Assembly (NCBI GenBank): GCA_031382085.1
Contig: JANMYM010000062.1
Location: 1-64,000, forward strand
From: UBA964 sp031382085
GTDB lineage: Bacteria; Pseudomonadota; Gammaproteobacteria; Steroidobacterales; Steroidobacteraceae
DNA length: 64,000 nt
Reading direction: 5' to 3'
In this document: positions 45,681-53,701 of the stretch, in pieces
Position numbering within the stretch: the stretch's first letter is position 1
Layout of the letters: each line of letters starts with the position of its first letter
Translations under genes and position numbers: made by a program
Notes under the pieces: model-generated
Database searches by the model: none
Told to the model about the DNA's origin: nothing
What the model saw: the letters and a program-made list of their open reading frames with translations, nothing else

Positions 45681-46334
45681 ATGAGTTGGCAACAGAGTGC
45701 GCGTGACCAGATGATCCAGCAACAGGTCCGGGCCTGGGACGTCCTGGATCCCGAGGTTCTCGCAGTCCTTGCCCAGGTGCCGCGCGAACGATTTGTGCCC
45801 GACTCTCAGGCTGCCCTGGCATTCGCGGATGTTGCGCTGCCGTTGCCCGACGGCCAGCACATGCTTACGCCCAAACTGGTGGGGCGCATTCTGCAGGCGT
45901 TGTCGTTGAGCAACCGTGACCGCGTGCTTGAAGTTGGCACCGGGTCCGGTTTCATGACCGCCTGCCTGGCGCGCATGGCGGGACCGGTACGCAGCCTGGA
46001 AATAAGCCCGGTGTTAGCCGAGCGCGCACGCCTCGTCCTCGCCGGCCTGCGCACCGGGCCGCTCGAAGTAGTCACCGCCGACGCGTTTGCGCCCGACAGT
46101 CTGCGCGGCGACTGGGATGTCGTCGCGCTTACCGGGTCGCTGCCCCGCTACGACACACGTTTTGAACGTTTGTTAGCTCCGGGCGGCCGGTTGTTCGCGG
46201 TCGTCGGCACGGCGCCGTTGATGACGGCGCGCCTGATCACGCGCAGTGCCGAATCGTTTGCGCGCGAGGATTTGTTCGAGACCGACATTGATCCGCTCAG
46301 CCACGCGCCCGACGCCGATAAATTCCGCTTCTGA
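45681..46334 (+). CDS. PCMT-family methyltransferase (protein-L-isoaspartate O-methyltransferase-like)
   Basis: 217-residue class I SAM-dependent methyltransferase of the isoaspartyl methyltransferase family. RDQMIQQQVRAWDVLD and VPRERFVPDS form the family N-terminus, DGQHMLTPKLVG replaces the usual catalytic Ser-containing loop, and the SAM site is VLEVGTGSGFMTACLA. GGGAG lies 6 bases before the ATG. These short PCMT-like proteins typically sit beside tolC, as here, and differ from Pcm proper, so true repair of isoaspartate is uncertain. The gene is 147 bases upstream of tolC in the same direction. Confidence 0.85.
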   Translation: MSWQQSARDQMIQQQVRAWDVLDPEVLAVLAQVPRERFVPDSQAALAFADVALPLPDGQHMLTPKLVGRILQALSLSNRDRVLEVGTGSGFMTACLARMAGPVRSLEISPVLAERARLVLAGLRTGPLEVVTADAFAPDSLRGDWDVVALTGSLPRYDTRFERLLAPGGRLFAVVGTAPLMTARLITRSAESFAREDLFETDIDPLSHAPDADKFRF

Positions 46335-46481
46335 TCCTAGCCCCTGGCCGATCGATGCAAGTGGCTGGTTTTCTGGCACGAACAGGTAAACTCCAGTAAT
46401 GCGGGCTACTGAGCTGGCTTGGCAACGATGGCCGGCCTGTGATATGGTGATATACAACACTAGGTGAGGCAGGATTTTAGT

Positions 46482-47816
46482 ATGAAGCACTGGATGGCTT
46501 TTGCGGTCGGAGCCCTTGTTTTCTTGTCAGCCGCGCAGGCGGATGACCTGATGTCCGTATACCAGCGCGCACTCGGTTCGGACCCGCAAATTCGCGAGGC
46601 GGATGCCAACCGGTTGGCGGCGCGCGAGGCCAAGCCGCAGGCCGTCGCGGAAGTTCTTCCGAATATCACCGGCTTCGGTCAGTACTCCAAAGTGGACCGC
46701 GGTGGCACCACTTTGCTGGGTCAGAACAACGTCAACTCGTCAACCGACACGCGCGACAAACTCTACTCGCTGACCTTGCGCCAGACAATTTTCTCCTGGA
46801 GCGACTGGGTGGGCCTGCATCGGGCCAACAAGCAGGTCGCACAGGCCGAGGCCGATTACCAGGCCGCACAGCAGGAACTCGTGTCGCGCGTCGCCGAACG
46901 CTATTTCGACGTCCTCGCTGCGCAGGACACGGTCGATGCGCAGGCCGCGGCGTTGCAGGCCATTGCGCGGCAACTCGAGCAGGCTGAAAAGCGCTTTGAA
47001 GTCGGCCTGATTGCCATCACCGATGTCCAGGAAGCCAAGGCCGCGCGCGACAACTCGGCTGCCGGAGTGATCGCCGCCAAGCGCGCGCTCGCGAGCGCCG
47101 AGGAGCGTATGCGCGAAGTCGTCGGCGAGAAGCCCGAGAACCTGGCGAAACCCAGTGGCGCAATGCCGCTGCAGGCGCCTGACCCCGCCGACGAGGCCAG
47201 GTGGGTGGAAACGTCGATGAACCAGAACCTGGCGCTGGCATCAAGCCGCCTGGCCGCAGATATTGCACGCGACGGCGTGCGCACTGCATTCGGCTCACAC
47301 CTGCCCAATCTCGACCTGGTCGCGCAGCGTGGCAAGTTCAATTCCAACGGCACGCCTAACGTCAACACCGACAGCACGACCACGCAGTACCAGCTGCAGC
47401 TGAACGTGCCGGTGTTCGCCGGCGGCGGCACGCAGTCCAAGGTGCGCCAGAGCGAATACCAATGGCAGGCCGCGAAACAACGCCTGGTGCGCGTATCGCG
47501 CCAGACCGAGCTCGCGGCGCGCGATGCGTATCTCGGTGTCATCAGCGAGATTTCACGTGTAAACGCTTTGCGGCAGGCGTTGGAATCCAGCCAGACAGCG
47601 CTCAAGGCCACGGAAGCGGGCTACGAAGTCGGTACTCGCACCGCGGTCGATGTGCTGGATGCGCGCAAGAACCTGGTACAGGCGCAAACCAATTATTCCC
47701 GCAGCCGTTATGACTATATTTTGAACGTCATCAAGTTGCACGCGGCCGCCGGCGATCTCGGCCGCCAGAATCTGCAGGAGATCAACGGCTGGCTGGAGGC
47801 AAGCCCGCCGAAGTAA
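46482..47816 (+). CDS. tolC: TolC family outer membrane efflux protein
   Basis: 444-residue trimeric outer-membrane channel serving type I secretion and RND efflux. A signal peptide ends near SAAQA/DD (about residue 20). Two tandem OEP repeats follow with long coiled-coil helices (LMSVYQRAL, RQTIFSWSDW, VAERYFDVLAAQDTV, then VPVFAGGGTQSKVRQ and DVLDARKNLVQAQ). Length fits TolC (E. coli 493, Pseudomonas about 480) at the short end. The ATG at 46482 was chosen because a frame start at 46464 precedes the signal peptide by non-typical residues and AGGCAGGA lies upstream. Its 3' end overlaps waaA by 35 bases tail to tail. Confidence 0.93.
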   Translation: MKHWMAFAVGALVFLSAAQADDLMSVYQRALGSDPQIREADANRLAAREAKPQAVAEVLPNITGFGQYSKVDRGGTTLLGQNNVNSSTDTRDKLYSLTLRQTIFSWSDWVGLHRANKQVAQAEADYQAAQQELVSRVAERYFDVLAAQDTVDAQAAALQAIARQLEQAEKRFEVGLIAITDVQEAKAARDNSAAGVIAAKRALASAEERMREVVGEKPENLAKPSGAMPLQAPDPADEARWVETSMNQNLALASSRLAADIARDGVRTAFGSHLPNLDLVAQRGKFNSNGTPNVNTDSTTTQYQLQLNVPVFAGGGTQSKVRQSEYQWQAAKQRLVRVSRQTELAARDAYLGVISEISRVNALRQALESSQTALKATEAGYEVGTRTAVDVLDARKNLVQAQTNYSRSRYDYILNVIKLHAAAGDLGRQNLQEINGWLEASPPK

Positions 47817-49071
47817 TCACCGGCGCCAGCAGCGCGAGTAGTCGCGCCAGCGCGCCACGATTGTTCTCGATGAATGCCTGGCCGCGCTGCCCGAGGTCGC
47901 AGCGCTGCTTTTCGTCCGTCAGCAGGCGCACCAGCTCGTTGCGCAGTTCCTCGGCATCATGCACGACCCTGGCGGCGTCACTCGCGATCATCTGCCCGGC
48001 AATATCCTCGGCATTGTAGTTGTTAGGTCCGGTGAGCACCGGAACACCCAGCGCGGCAGGCTCGAGCAGATTGTGGCCGCCGATCGGCACCAGGCTGCCA
48101 CCGACAAAGGCCACATCGGCGGCGCCATAAAAAGCCTGCAGTTCGCCGAGCGTGTCGACCAGCAGAACCTCGGTATCCGCCGCGACCGGCGCACCGGACG
48201 AGCGGGTCGCATAGCGCACCTGCTCGCGTTGCAACCAGGCCGCGACATCCGCAAATCGATTCGGGTGCCTGGGCACCAGGATGAGCAGCGCATCGGTCAC
48301 GATGGCGCGCAGTTTGCGCTGCGCAGTCAAGAGAATTTGCTCCTCGCCGGCATGGGTACTGCCGGCAATCCAGGCAGGCCGCGTACCCACATAACGCTCG
48401 CGCAGCAGCCGCGCGTCCGCCCGGGTGGCTTCGGATATCGACAAATCAAACTTGATATTGCCCGTCACGTGAGTGCGACTGGTGTTAGCTCCGATGGACT
48501 TGAAACGCTCGGCGTCCTGGGAGCTCTGCGCCGCAATGACGATGCCATGCGACAGGGTTTCGCGAAACAGGCCGGCCAGCACCCGATAGCGGCCGACCGA
48601 CTTCGGCGAAATGCGCGCGCTGGCCAGCACTAGTGGCACTTTGCGCCGGCCGCATTCGTGATAGAGGTTCGGCCACAACTCGGTTTCCAGAATGATGGCA
48701 ACGCGCGGATTGATGGCGCGAAAGAAGCGCCGTACCGGTCCCAGCAGATCATATGGCACGAAGCGCACATCGACAGTCGTTCCAAACAGCCGGCGCGCGT
48801 GTTCCGCACCGGTGGGTGTTACCGTCGTCAGCACCAGCGGAATCGCCGGGTACATGCTCACCAGCTCGCGAATCAGTACCGACGCCGCCTGCACCTCGCC
48901 CACGGAGACCGCGTGCACCCAGATTGACGGACCGTTCGCGACCGGCTTGCCGAAACCAAACCTTTGCCGCATACCGTGCCAGTAGCTGTGATCACGAACG
49001 CCGCGCCATAACATCGCGAGCACCATGAGAGGCGCGAGCAGGTAACTCAGAAAAATATAAAAAATTCGCAT
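47782..49071 (-). CDS. waaA: 3-deoxy-D-manno-octulosonic acid transferase
   Basis: Adds Kdo from CMP-Kdo to lipid IVA on the inner face of the inner membrane. 429 residues: N-terminal anchor (FYIFLSYLLAPLMVLAMLW), GT-B fold with WVHAVSVGEVQAA, LTTVTPTGAEHA, FVPYDLLGPVRRFF, ETELWPNLY, then SARISPKSVGRY, TGNIKFD, AGSTHAGEEQ and the late SLVPIGGHNLLEPAALGVPVLTGPN (split hallmark). Because a Kdo kinase gene follows directly, the enzyme may add a single Kdo, as in Haemophilus; the sequence does not prove that. It overlaps tolC by 35 bases. Confidence 0.96.
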   Translation of the reverse strand: MRIFYIFLSYLLAPLMVLAMLWRGVRDHSYWHGMRQRFGFGKPVANGPSIWVHAVSVGEVQAASVLIRELVSMYPAIPLVLTTVTPTGAEHARRLFGTTVDVRFVPYDLLGPVRRFFRAINPRVAIILETELWPNLYHECGRRKVPLVLASARISPKSVGRYRVLAGLFRETLSHGIVIAAQSSQDAERFKSIGANTSRTHVTGNIKFDLSISEATRADARLLRERYVGTRPAWIAGSTHAGEEQILLTAQRKLRAIVTDALLILVPRHPNRFADVAAWLQREQVRYATRSSGAPVAADTEVLLVDTLGELQAFYGAADVAFVGGSLVPIGGHNLLEPAALGVPVLTGPNNYNAEDIAGQMIASDAARVVHDAEELRNELVRLLTDEKQRCDLGQRGQAFIENNRGALARLLALLAPVITSAGLPPASR

Positions 49072-49072
49072 G

Positions 49073-49762
49073 TCAGGCCGGCGCCGCGGTCCGGTAACCT
49101 GCTAACAAAGAATGCCAGTCGGTTGCCGAAAAACGGCCGGGTGGCAGGACGTCGGTAACTTTGTCGATCGAGCGTCGCAGACGCACCAGGTTCGAGTCGC
49201 ACCAGATACCGCGCTGATGATGCAGATGGCCCCGATCAAAGTCGATCAGATAGGCCTTGCCGTCGTCGCGTAGCAGAATGTTGTGGGCATTGAGATCCGC
49301 GTGAAATGCCAGAGCATCGTGAAAGCGCCGGATGCAACGGCCGACAGCGACCCACAACGGCAGCGACACCGACCCCACAGCTAACAATTGCGCCAGCGAC
49401 TGAGTGCCGGCGATGCGCCTGGTCAGCAGGTCGCAGCTATACCAGCTGCCATGCCGGCAGTAGCGGGCGGCGACCGGCTCGGGCACCGGCAGGCCACGGC
49501 CGTGCAGCAGATGCAGCAACGACCACTCGCGAAACGCACGGGTACTGTCCGCGCCCGAAAACCAGTAGCGATCGCGGATCAGTCTGGCAACCAGGCCGCC
49601 GCGGCGGTAATGCCGCAAGACCAGCTCGTCCGTCCCTGCCAGCACGAAAAAGGTCGTGCCGCGGCCCTGCGCCTGACCCTGCACGGCGCCACGGTTGTGC
49701 CACCATGCCGGATCAAACCAATCAGCAGTCAAATTGCCGCCCCAGGCAGCCTCGTATAGCAT
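49073..49762 (-). CDS. kdkA: 3-deoxy-D-manno-octulosonic acid kinase
   Basis: 229-residue protein-kinase-fold enzyme that phosphorylates Kdo on lipid A at the cytoplasmic face. Visible are AQGRGTTFFV near the N-terminus, an invariant Lys-equivalent Arg/Lys region in LVLRHYRRGG, the catalytic loop FHADLNAHNILL and the DFG-like metal motif YLIDFDRGH. It sits one base after the waaA start on the same strand, the standard place for kdkA. The ATG at 49762 gives family length; an in-frame start at 49837 has no support. It is divergent from the GT9 gene with 77 bases between starts. Confidence 0.92.
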   Translation of the reverse strand: MLYEAAWGGNLTADWFDPAWWHNRGAVQGQAQGRGTTFFVLAGTDELVLRHYRRGGLVARLIRDRYWFSGADSTRAFREWSLLHLLHGRGLPVPEPVAARYCRHGSWYSCDLLTRRIAGTQSLAQLLAVGSVSLPLWVAVGRCIRRFHDALAFHADLNAHNILLRDDGKAYLIDFDRGHLHHQRGIWCDSNLVRLRRSIDKVTDVLPPGRFSATDWHSLLAGYRTAAPA

Positions 49763-49839
49763 GGCGCCGCCTTCGATGGCCGCTCGTTGAGCTGCTGGTC
49801 CTGCTGCAATTGGATGGCGCAAACGACCCTCTAACAAAA

Positions 49840-50919
49840 ATGCTGTTACCGCTTACCGAGCCGCCGCGCAGCGTCTGCCTGCTGCGCCTTTCCGCCATCG
49901 GCGATACCTGCCATGTGGTGCCGCTGCTGCGTGCGCTGCAGGGCGCCTGGCCCGCTTGCCGCTTTACCTGGGTGATCGGTCGCACTGAAGGACGTCTGAT
50001 GCGCCTGCTTCCCGATGTGGAGTTTATCACCGTCGACAAGCGCACTGGCTGGCGTTCCGTGACCGCCTTGCGACGCGCCTGCGCGCAGCGTGAATTCGAC
50101 GTTTTGCTGCATCTGCAGCTGGCATTGCGCGCCAGTCTGTACGCGACGCAGATTCCGGCACGCATCAAGCTTGGTTTTGATCGTGCCCGGGCCCGTGAGG
50201 GTCAATGGCTTTTCAGCAACGCGCAAATCGCGCCCGGGGCGCGGCAGCATGTACTGGACAGCTTCCTGGGTTTCGCGCGGGCGTTAGGTGTCGCGCCCGG
50301 CACGCCGTGCTGGAACCTGGCGTTGCCTGCGGACGCGCTGGCGTATGCCAGCCGGATCATGCCCGATCTTGCGACTGAACAACGGACACTGGTCATCAGC
50401 GCGTGCTCGAGCCATGCCAGCCGCAACTGGCGCGCTGAGCGCTACGCCGCGGTTGCCCGGCACGCGATTCGCCGCCATGGCATGCAGGTGTTGCTAACAG
50501 GCGGGCCCGCCCCGGTCGACCGGCAGATGGCCGATGCGATTGTCGCGGCGTCCCGGGATGCGCTGCTGGATACCGTCGGCAAGGACAGTCTGCCGCAACT
50601 GCTGGCCGTGTTGTCACGCGCACGCGTACTGCTGACTCCCGACTCGGGTCCCGCTCACATGGCCAGCATGGTCGGAACACCGGTCATCGGCCTGTATGCT
50701 GCGACCAATCCGCAGCGCAGCGGTCCGTACAACTCGCGGCCCTGGTGCGTCAACGCCTACGAACGCGCGGCGCGTCGCTTCCTCGGTCGAACTGCCGCAG
50801 AGCTGCCGTGGACCGCCAAGATCGAAGCACCAGGAGTCATGGATATTATTGAAGTCGATGAAGTCTGCGCCAAGCTGGATCAGCTGCTGGTGGTCTCGCC
50901 GCTGCGCACACCCTGCTAA
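49840..50919 (+). CDS. Glycosyltransferase family 9 protein (LPS heptosyltransferase-like)
   Basis: 359-residue GT9 enzyme, likely transferring ADP-heptose in LPS core assembly. The N-terminal domain opens with SVCLLRLSAIGDTCHVVPLLRAL, typical of heptosyltransferases, then VIGRTEG and LLHLQLALRASL. The nucleotide domain has VISACSSHASRNWRAERYA, VLLTGGP and the donor-binding LTPDSGPAHMASMVGTPVIGLYAATNPQRSGPY (split hallmark). Heptosyltransferase I or II cannot be fixed. The frame stays open upstream to 49306 across kdkA, but 49840 (MLLPLTEPPRS) fits the family start; a TTG at 49810 is a minor alternative. DUF6165 follows after 9 bases. Confidence 0.88.
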   Translation: MLLPLTEPPRSVCLLRLSAIGDTCHVVPLLRALQGAWPACRFTWVIGRTEGRLMRLLPDVEFITVDKRTGWRSVTALRRACAQREFDVLLHLQLALRASLYATQIPARIKLGFDRARAREGQWLFSNAQIAPGARQHVLDSFLGFARALGVAPGTPCWNLALPADALAYASRIMPDLATEQRTLVISACSSHASRNWRAERYAAVARHAIRRHGMQVLLTGGPAPVDRQMADAIVAASRDALLDTVGKDSLPQLLAVLSRARVLLTPDSGPAHMASMVGTPVIGLYAATNPQRSGPYNSRPWCVNAYERAARRFLGRTAAELPWTAKIEAPGVMDIIEVDEVCAKLDQLLVVSPLRTPC

Positions 50920-50928
50920 CATGCCCGC

Positions 50929-51324
50929 ATGAAAGACATTCTGGTTCCCATTTCACCGGGCGAACTGCTCGACAAGATCACGATCCTGCGCATCAAGGCG
51001 GCGCGCATCAAGGACAGCGTAAAGCTCGGCAATGTGCAGGACGAACTGCAATGGCTGGAGCGCGTGTGGCGCGACAGCGGCGCCGGCATGACCCTGGTCG
51101 CCGCCGATGAAGCGGAATTGCAACGAGTCAATAGCGCATTGTGGGACATTGAGGACCAAATCCGCGACAAGGAACGCGCCGGCGCCTTTGATGCCGAGTT
51201 CATCGAACTGGCGCGCGCGGTTTATATCAACAACGATGTGCGCGCCGCCGCGAAAAAACGCATTAACACCGCATTAGGCTCGCGGATCGTCGAAGAAAAA
51301 TCCTACGCAGACTACAAGCGTTAG
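50929..51324 (+). CDS. DUF6165 family protein
   Basis: 131-residue cytoplasmic protein of the uncharacterised DUF6165 family. It begins KDILVPISPGELLDKITILRIKA, continues through a charged helical middle (DELQWLERVW, IEDQIRDKERAGAFD) and ends VEEKSYADYKR. The family occurs in many LPS or glycan gene clusters and often next to glycosyltransferases. It lies 9 bases after the GT9 gene and must be cotranscribed with it. A role in LPS or glycan assembly is inferred from position only. Its last 4 bases overlap the opposite-strand hydrolase gene. Confidence 0.85.
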   Translation: MKDILVPISPGELLDKITILRIKAARIKDSVKLGNVQDELQWLERVWRDSGAGMTLVAADEAELQRVNSALWDIEDQIRDKERAGAFDAEFIELARAVYINNDVRAAAKKRINTALGSRIVEEKSYADYKR

Positions 51325-52760
51325 GGCGCGCGGTCGAGGAACGAGCGCAGGCGCGCGCTGACCTCGGTGGGATAGGCGTCAAACAGTCCGTAGCCCCAGG
51401 CCGGCGCATCTTCCAGCACCGCATCAGGAATCATCTGCGCGGCCGCAGCTCCGGCATCCCACAGTCCATCCCTGGGGCGAAGCAAAAGCGTCGGACGCGT
51501 GATGGCGCGCAGATCGCTCGCTGGGTCATAGCCCGCGATCGCAGCCATCGCCCAGCCGGCCCGCGTGCCGGCGCGCTGCTTTTCGGCAACAATGCGCGCC
51601 GCCTGTTCCAGGGATTGACCGGGCGGCCGCACGCCCATCGTGCTGCGCCACTCTGCTAACAAGGCCGAGCCGTCCTCAGCCAGCGGCGTATCGCTGCTGA
51701 GCTGCGCGCGACGTTGCGGTGAAAACAGCGGATATGAGATCAGTATCAAGCGGCGCACCGACGCCGGGTAGCGCGCGGCAACGTGCGCAGCCAGCAATGC
51801 GCCAGTGTGATAACCGACCAGATCAACGGGCTCTTTGAGATCGGCGATAAACGCCTGCAGTGCTGCGCCATATTCCTCGACCGACGGCGGTTTCGCGGGT
51901 GTTGCACTTTCACCGTATCCCGGCGTGTCCGGCGCGTAAACGACGCGGTCGGCTGCCAGCACCGGCAATAACTCGCTGAACATGCGCCCCGACAACGGCG
52001 ACTGGTGCAGCAACACCACGGGTGTCAGGTTGCCAGCCGCTTTGAGCGGCGCCGCGCGACGAAAATGCAGCTGACCCGTGGGACCGTCGAAGAAGCCGCG
52101 GCGCACGACCACGCTGCCAGCATCGTGTGCAGGCCCTGTGTCAGGCACATCCTGCTGTCGCAATGCCGTGGCGCTGTCGCGCTGATTGATTTCCAGCATG
52201 TGCCCGTCAGGATCCCAGGCGAACAGAAATCGTGCGATCCAGCGCGCGCCGCCGGCCCCGGTCACTTCGCTGCTTTCGGGTTCGCGGAATATGGGCGTGC
52301 CGGCGCGGCGCATGCGCGCATGAATGTGCTCGAGATCCTGGGTCTCGATCATCAACACCGCATCGCCCGGGTTCAGCCGCTTGGGCAGCGTCCGCTGCAC
52401 CAGCCCGGGCGCCGGGCGTGCCGCGCCATACTGCAGCAGCCCAATCATCCCGACCCAGGGGTGGCGTCCCTTCATGATTACCAGGCGGCTGGGATCGCCG
52501 GGTTTGGCGCCGCTCGGCAGGCTGGACTTGCTGACGGTGCCGTTATTTTCCAGCCACACCTCAAAACCTAACACGTCGCGATAAAAGCGGACCGAAGAAT
52601 CGATGTCGTGCACGATCAACGTCGTGCGGCGCACCAGATCGGTTGCCTGGCCGGGTTCAGCGGCCAGGGCCTTGTGTGCGCCCCCGACCAGGGACGCACA
52701 CAAGGCCAATTGCGCGAAACAGCGCGCTGTCGCCAGTCCGGGCCTATTTGGCCGGGCCAT
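51321..52760 (-). CDS. Exported fusion of a VOC (glyoxalase-like) domain and an alpha/beta-hydrolase-fold domain with altered catalytic residues
   Basis: 479-residue protein. A signal peptide (about residues 14-34, ending AHKALAA) is followed by a vicinal-oxygen-chelate domain (about 42-190: TTLIVHDIDSSVRFYRDVLG, ETQDLEHIHARM, FAWDPDGHMLEINQRD with metal-type His/Glu) and by an alpha/beta-hydrolase domain (about 215-478: VVLLHQSPLSGRMF, YAPDTPGYGES). The nucleophile elbow reads GYHTG, His where Ser is usual, and the segment that normally carries the catalytic His reads GYGLFDAYP. So it is not an ordinary serine hydrolase. The ATG at 52760 overlaps the DUF1838 stop by 17 bases; it is third in a three-gene unit. 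Confidence 0.82.
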   Translation of the reverse strand: MARPNRPGLATARCFAQLALCASLVGGAHKALAAEPGQATDLVRRTTLIVHDIDSSVRFYRDVLGFEVWLENNGTVSKSSLPSGAKPGDPSRLVIMKGRHPWVGMIGLLQYGAARPAPGLVQRTLPKRLNPGDAVLMIETQDLEHIHARMRRAGTPIFREPESSEVTGAGGARWIARFLFAWDPDGHMLEINQRDSATALRQQDVPDTGPAHDAGSVVVRRGFFDGPTGQLHFRRAAPLKAAGNLTPVVLLHQSPLSGRMFSELLPVLAADRVVYAPDTPGYGESATPAKPPSVEEYGAALQAFIADLKEPVDLVGYHTGALLAAHVAARYPASVRRLILISYPLFSPQRRAQLSSDTPLAEDGSALLAEWRSTMGVRPPGQSLEQAARIVAEKQRAGTRAGWAMAAIAGYDPASDLRAITRPTLLLRPRDGLWDAGAAAAQMIPDAVLEDAPAWGYGLFDAYPTEVSARLRSFLDRAP

Positions 52761-53691
52761 CGGCCGCGCGCTTGGCATCGATGTATTTCTTGAATACCGT
52801 CCAGGATGTTTCGTTAGGACGCGCGTCATCGAGCGGCGGCGGCTCGCGATATTGCGGATAGTTGGTTTCAATCTCGCGCCGCACCACGTCGGGCAGCTGC
52901 CCGAAGTTGTCGAGCCGCATGCCGGCGGTGTGGAAGATCACCAGGCCTTCGCGATCGCCCATTTTCATCCACGGAATCCAGCGCGACACGCGGCCCCAGG
53001 AAATCACCGAATCACTGAACTCGGTAATGTTCGCGTTCTGCGCCGACGCCAGCGGAATCGCCGTGCTGCCGAATTCCATTGCGTGATAGGTGCCACCGAC
53101 ATAGTCCTGGTAGTCGCCGGCCAAAGGATTCTTGTAGAACAGCCGGGCCGCGCCGCCGCCCTCGAGAACCACATCGTCCTTGACGAACATGCCGTCACGC
53201 GTAACCGGCTTGCCTTCCTCATCGCGCGCGCAGAAGAATCGCTGTGTTGGCTGCAGGTTCACGGGATCATTGGCGACCTGTATGACCGGCACAGTCTCAC
53301 CAGTCCACGGATTCTTCCAGTTCCGCAGCACCTCGTTGGTCACCGGGTCCAGGTAAAACATGACTTCGCGTGATACCGAACGATAACAAAGACCTTTTTT
53401 GGGGTCGGTCTTGATTTCGCAGCGCCGCGTATTCATGCCATGCACGTTGAACAGCAGGGTGTCTTTTTCGCCGGGCACGCGCGAGTACATGTGGCCGCTC
53501 CACCAGTAGAGCGTTGGCTTGCCGCTTACGGTCGAGCAACTGGCCTTGATCTGCACTTTGAACAGTTCGTCCGGGTTCGACAGATCTACCGGCTTGCTCT
53601 TGCGTGCCGCCAGAGCGTCGAGTGGCTGCCCGATCCACATCACGGCCAACACCGCTGACAAACCAGAGACGATTTTGATTTTCGTATTCAT
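52744..53691 (-). CDS. DUF1838 family exported protein, first paralogue
   Basis: 315-residue protein with a signal peptide ending near DALAA (about residue 28). DUF1838 has no established function. Blocks shared with the neighbouring paralogue include YWWSGHMYSRVPGE, LFNVHGMNTRRC, YRSVSREVMFYLDP, WKNPWTGE, ANDPVN, SWGRVSRWIPWMKMG and the C-terminal PPPLDDARPNETSW. Conserved Trp, Arg and Asp residues suggest an enzyme or ligand-binding fold, not a structural protein. GAGGG lies 7 bases before the ATG at 53691. It follows its paralogue by 10 bases and overlaps the VOC-hydrolase gene by 17 bases. Confidence 0.85.
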   Translation of the reverse strand: MNTKIKIVSGLSAVLAVMWIGQPLDALAARKSKPVDLSNPDELFKVQIKASCSTVSGKPTLYWWSGHMYSRVPGEKDTLLFNVHGMNTRRCEIKTDPKKGLCYRSVSREVMFYLDPVTNEVLRNWKNPWTGETVPVIQVANDPVNLQPTQRFFCARDEEGKPVTRDGMFVKDDVVLEGGGAARLFYKNPLAGDYQDYVGGTYHAMEFGSTAIPLASAQNANITEFSDSVISWGRVSRWIPWMKMGDREGLVIFHTAGMRLDNFGQLPDVVRREIETNYPQYREPPPLDDARPNETSWTVFKKYIDAKRAADGPAK

Positions 53692-53701
53692 GGTTCGACC
53701 C

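Noticed and set aside
46419..46456. Possible promoter (TTGGCA with a TATAC-like box) before tolC
   Set aside because: No -10 candidate has acceptable spacing to the -35 candidate.
49306..49839. Upstream extension of the GT9 frame
   Set aside because: It runs antisense through kdkA with low-complexity Arg/Pro/Ala sequence; the family start fits 49840.
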